64,000 nucleotides of DNA, from positions 3,907,501 to 3,971,500 of the forward strand of contig NC_064036.1 of assembly GCF_932526225.1 (NCBI RefSeq), in the 5' to 3' direction. This document shows, piece after piece, positions 59,220 through 64,000 of this stretch. The notes beneath the pieces are model-generated. The model did not search any database. It saw only the letters and a list, made by a program, of their open reading frames with translations, and was not told where the DNA came from. The position numbers and the translations under genes were made by a program. The stretch's first letter is position 1; every line of letters begins with the position of its first letter. The DNA is from Nematostella vectensis. Lineage: Eukaryota; Cnidaria; Anthozoa; Actiniaria; Edwardsiidae.

Positions 59220-62200
59220 GTAAGTTTGGTAATTTGTTGACAACGTGTGTGGTTTGAGTTTAAAACACTTCATGATCATTGTAGTTATATTTTCAAACTA
59301 TATCGCGCTCAATGTCGCACTAAAGAGAATCCTTATTTTAACACTTTAAATGTTCAAAAATTCAATTATTGAAATAGTGTCGCGTGAAGAAAATGTGCTT
59401 CGAGAGGGACGCTGAGTTTTTGAATATCTTATTTTCGCAAACAGTACTCTCCATGAATTTCAATGGCACTAAAGTCAACAGTATGACAATCATATTTCAC
59501 GCTAATGCATAACCCAAACAAATCCTGTTCGGGAAAGAGACAACTGACTATACCATGACCTGGGAAAGTGCAACAATTCTATAAACACTTTGTGCAAAAC
59601 ATGTTAAAGGGTCGGCTGTTTAGAATGCAACATTATATTGATAAATGCCTTCGTATCCAAGACGCTATCGCATATTCCCATTACAGTAAGTGGGCATTGG
59701 TTATGCACCCTATTGCTATCTACAAAGATCAAGTATTTGAAATGAAAAGTTTAAATGCATCTATACTCTGGCACTTTCAAAGTGTTTTGATATGTTCATT
59801 TGTTATTATATTTTTCTTTTGCTCATTTTTCATTTTAATTAATTTTCACGCTAGAAAGTTAAAAACATTCTTGGAACTTGTTTTTCTGTAGATGGTTTGT
59901 ATAGAAAGAATTTAACCTAATCCCAAGCGTTTAAAGTCCCATTGTAAAAGGAACCAGAACAAAAAAACTCTCAATTAGATTAATTTCTATACATTTTTGT
60001 ACATCATACTTAACAAAAGTCCTCATTCTGTGTGAATTTAAGGGAAAAAAACAGCATTCCGGGCAAGCTGTTTACATCTTAAGGAAGGACTGAAAATTAC
60101 AATGTCAATAATGATACTAGTTCTCTACATTATTATGCAAATGATACAGTAATGCCAAAACCATCAAGAGTTAGATGAATAAAAAATGGAAAATTTCATG
60201 TATTATTTCTTGTTATTTTTTATCTAGGACATGTTTGTTACAACATATAGAGCTATTTTAATTGATTTTAAGATGATATAAGCAAACATACTGTTTGCTT
60301 TAAGGATTGTTGTTACAGATTCAATTTAATAATTAGCATAAATACACAATCTTATATATTCATAGAGATGTTATCCTCTGTCCTGCCCCAAAGCCCATTA
60401 AACTAAAAGCCTTCACAGTTACTTATTGCGCTTGTATTAAGTGGGATTTCGTTTATCACTTCTTGTTTGTTTACAAACACATTCTGTTTTTTTTAAAAGG
60501 TAAAGCAGTGTAGGTCCTGTTCCAGGGGAGTCTGTTCTTTGTGTCAGGTTCAAGGCTTTGGCTTTTGTTTCTTACCAAAGTTGTGGTCATTTGGCTAAAC
60601 AGGAAGTGTTAATACTCTGTTATGATCAATTATGGGTGTTGGTGGGCAAGAAATAACACAATGTGAAAATGTTTTCATAGATTACAGTCTTCATCAGGAA
60701 AAATCTATAAGTTTTTCAAACCAGAAAGCATTTTTCTCTTGAAGATTCCTTAAAGTGTTTCTGAAGCGAAAGGAAACGTAGCCTTTTTGTATCATTTTTT
60801 TAAACCTCAAATATCAAAGAAACAACATTTCAAAGCTTTTTCGATCCACATAAAGCCATTTGAAAAAAATATTGTGTGAAGTTGGTGTTTTTGTTCTATC
60901 AAGTGCGACATTTTGAAGGGCTTGTGACGTCACACGGTTGCTTGCTCAGCGGGAAGAGAAAAAGCGCGCGAATGGAAGGCGACGGTCATGGCCACAACAC
61001 AGGCCAGAAGAAGTTTACTTTGCGGATTCCCGAGGCCACAAAAGCTGCAAAAATTGTGGCCTAACAATTGACTTGTCAATATTCCTTCCACCCCCCCAAA
61101 TGAGACGGTGCAAATAGACTTATCTGGTGTGAAAATCGTTGAGGAATCAGAATTTTGCACCTTTCGAACCTTAGGCAATTTGAACAAGCTGCTACGTCGG
61201 AGCCAACGAGTTACACAAAGTTGACATTCTTGTAGCTAGGCACAGAAAAATCGATTGCGAATCTAAGAGCAATATGGGGTTCGAACTGTGAAAGGGTTTT
61301 AGAGAGAAATAAGTCTATCAAGAAGGCAAAGTCGTCGAGAAAATGGCAAGGTATTTGTCTCGTTTTGTTCGGTTTTGATCGCTTACACGTGCGCTCGTTG
61401 GAGTCGCGTCATCGTTCTCAAGCCATTAACTTGTTGTTGTTCTTATAATTTGTATTCAATTGAGCTTTATGAATTATCTCTAGTAGAGGGTCTTAACATG
61501 ACTATCAATTCTAGCTAAAGATATTATGGATAATTATAGAAATCTGAGCTGAAGGGTCGTTTACAGTGTTTTGGTCGATTGACATAATCCGCTGTAGAGT
61601 GGAACCTACACGATCAGGTTTAGACAAGGTGGGAATCGAACACACCAAAATAATAATCCCCTCAAAGCGTTCTGGGGCCATTAGAATGGCAAAACATGCT
61701 TATGGGGCGAAAAATTCATGATTTGATTGAACTGATGAAGCCCAGCGTAATCATTGTGAAATTAGAAGCGAAGAGGTTAAATATTCCTAGGAGTGATTTT
61801 ATTCCATATCCTGCCAGAAGCAGAGTATTAATACAAATTGTTGTTTGAGGACTTTTTGTGTGTGTATTCACTGACAGAAAACCATGCAATTCCATTGTTT
61901 TTATTTGAAAGGTAGGAGCCCTGGTAACTCGAACTGTATCAACTCAAACTGAGTTCGAATTTCCTAGGATTTGGATGATAATTTCAGTCATGAAGCATCA
62001 TTGATTCCTAGTATTTTGTGGTGTTGGGGGGCATATTTTTTCATGTATGTCCATTTGGCTAAACAGGGGGGAGTTTCCTCCCCCTTGTTCTAAGCTATAG
62101 CCCTGCTGCTAAATCAAACGTTTTTATTATATTTCACCTTCAGAGTTAGAAGGGGATGTGCATCTACCCAGGTGACTACACAAAGAAGTTTGTTTTTCCA

Positions 62201-64000
62201 CTTAGGGCTACAAATAGGGGGATCAAGTGTTTCCGGGGTGGCTAGTATGAGGATTTCATGGAAAGGAGATCCAATGTCCTTTTTTATGTTTTCATACAAA
62301 ATCTCAGAGATTAGGGGACCACAGCGGTCCACCCCATGGTCCACCTTAGATGGAGAAAGAAGGCTATAGAGAGTTACCTAGCCTTACCTTGCTAGTCCAC
62401 CATGGCTAAGCTTGCTGTCATATACTAGGTGAAAAAGACTATAATCCATCATGTTGACCCTCGCCCTAAACTTTTCATATTACAGTATGCAAATAATTTC
62501 TTCTCCTGTATCTATACTATTAGCAGTAGAATGTTTTTTTAATAAAACCATTTTTGCCATTGCCCCCCTTCACAAGATTGAAGTTAGAAGCTAACGAAGT
62601 GCAACCAAGGGATAAGTTTCAAATACCCATAAGCGCCATGTAGAGTCATCAGCAATGGTAAAAAAAACAAGGAAGAAATGAAAACAGTGGTCCAATTAAA
62701 AAAAAAGTATTTCTAGCTAATCAAAGACAAAATGCAGACGTCAAGGATCAAGAAAGAACTTTTCAGTCACAAAATTAAAATTTAAATGAAATAAAGCCTG
62801 AATTGACTGTTATCAGCTTGAAAATAAAAGCTTATTGTATAACAGACTAATGCACATACACCTTGCTAGACACTCAAAAGTTAGTGACTATTCATGGCCA
62901 CATTTGTGACTTGGTATCAAACAAGCAGCCTTTTATAAATTGGAGTCACTGCTTCCCAAGCTGCCAAATGGGGAATAAATATTGGAATCAATAAACTTGT
63001 GGATATTCTCAATCTCAATCAAAATTTTGCACAAGACTATGCTAAAGAAAAGGGGTATGTATGCTGTACAGCCAACCTAAGTTTTCTAAGCAACTTAAAT
63101 TTGAAATAAGTGAGTAAACCTTTAATTTTATGCAATGCACAATCATGGTGAGTTTGTAATGGACATGCCAAGTGCAATAAAAGACCTCAGGGTCATCTTG
63201 AGCCCTCTCGGCTGAGGCCATAGGATTATGATGATGAAATGAGAGCGATATCACTAAAGCTTGTATATTTGGCCAGTGTCTCTTTGCTCTGTATTTACTG
63301 TATTATTTGATGAAAACTAATGAAGATGAGTCCCTTACATAAACTAAGCTGATGTTGAATTGAAATCGAGTACAGACCCTGTAGCATTAATGTGCCTCTC
63401 AATGATTCTTACAAAATTAAAGAATGTTTGTTAATACTCTATCTCATGGGCCCTCAAGTGCACATCAACAGAAGCCCAGCATCTGCAAAACGGCAAAAGA
63501 GAGAGTCATTATCTAAAAAAAGAACATTTTAAAAGTCAGCATGATAACTCTGATAAGTATTTTTAGAAAAGAAATTATGGATCCTAACAAATTATCCAAA
63601 TCAAGTCAACAGAATCCCCATTAGACCTAAACTAAATGGATTAGGTTTCACAATAACGTTTTGCTATTTGGATACAGTGCATTGTTTTTTTTATAACAAA
63701 CGGTGTAAAATACTTTTATTATATAAGTTAAGTTACTTAATTAATATATATTAATTTTGTGAGTCCCCATTTTGACTTTTTCGAAACTAAATGGATTAGG
63801 TTCACAATTATGTTTTGCTAGTTGAATAAATTGCATTCATTTTGTGAAATACAAAATAGAAGGTAAATTTATTATGTGATGTATGATTTCTTTTCGGATT
63901 GCTACTAAAAACCAGCTAAAAAGTGCAGCTTCGGCGAGCGTATTATCATATTATTTACTCGCATCCAGATCACAACTCGAGTACAGAAAAAAAACTCACC
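59220..64000. other. Rootletin intron, no exon recognised
   Basis: AT-rich DNA to the window edge. A 62-codon frame at 60876-61064 and a 76-codon minus-strand frame at 62114-62344 have no family resemblance and lack convincing splice contexts. No RNA gene was recognised. The minus strand of the last bases reads GGTGAGTTTT, which could be a donor of a minus-strand exon just outside. Confidence 0.4.

Noticed and set aside
60876..61064. Plus-strand 62-codon frame with MEGDGHGHNTGQKKFTLRIP
   Set aside because: No family recognised, no splice sites that fit the rootletin phase, and single short frame.
61620..61690. tRNA-like GTGGGAATCGAAC motif
   Set aside because: It resembles a T-arm complement, but no other tRNA arms or A/B box spacing were found.

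Overview
The window is animal nuclear DNA: multi-exon genes with GT..AG introns, large AT-rich introns, many minisatellites and small inverted-repeat elements. The gene content (a cnidarian-style PAN plus fibrinogen-like secreted protein, a single-SRCR receptor, ciliary coiled-coil genes) fits an anthozoan cnidarian, most likely Nematostella or a relative. That species call is an inference. All exon models below were spliced by eye, and exon phases were checked codon by codon.

Layout. 1-1180: repeats, including a 0.4-kb inverted-repeat element, then the 5' end of GABARAP. 1179-2546 (+): GABARAP (Atg8 family), 3 exons. 3908-26205 (-): an FHAD1 orthologue in 35 exons, 1,660 codons, fully open, convergent with GABARAP. 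27340-30443 (-): a secreted PAN/apple plus fibrinogen-like protein, 6 exons, 370 aa. 33331-42039 (+): a broken gene for an ionotropic-glutamate-receptor-like channel that carries the K+ selectivity motif TTVGYGD and an extracellular FN3 region. 43552-50082 (-): a single-SRCR type I membrane receptor with a long tyrosine-motif tail, 3 exons; its 4.2-kb intron holds a 2-kb 15-bp tandem array. 50873-52321: a tandem duplication whose second copy holds about 65 AAT units. 53985 to the end (+): the 5' end of a rootletin (CROCC) gene with two alternative first exons.

Themes. FHAD1 and rootletin are both cilium or basal-body coiled-coil proteins. Each has an X-box-like (RFX) palindrome upstream of a start, which suggests shared ciliary regulation. 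In FHAD1 and in the channel pseudogene, several intron minisatellites appear to be built from copies of the adjacent splice junction (exon end plus donor, or acceptor). This is the most unusual structural pattern in the window.

The most interesting gene is the K+-signature glutamate-receptor-like channel. Its order is PA14-like region, FN3, S1, TM1, pore with TTVGYGD, TM2, S2, TM3. It resembles bacterial GluR0 and rotifer AvGluR1 rather than ordinary animal iGluRs. It carries four one-base losses and two in-frame stops, while its neighbours are intact.
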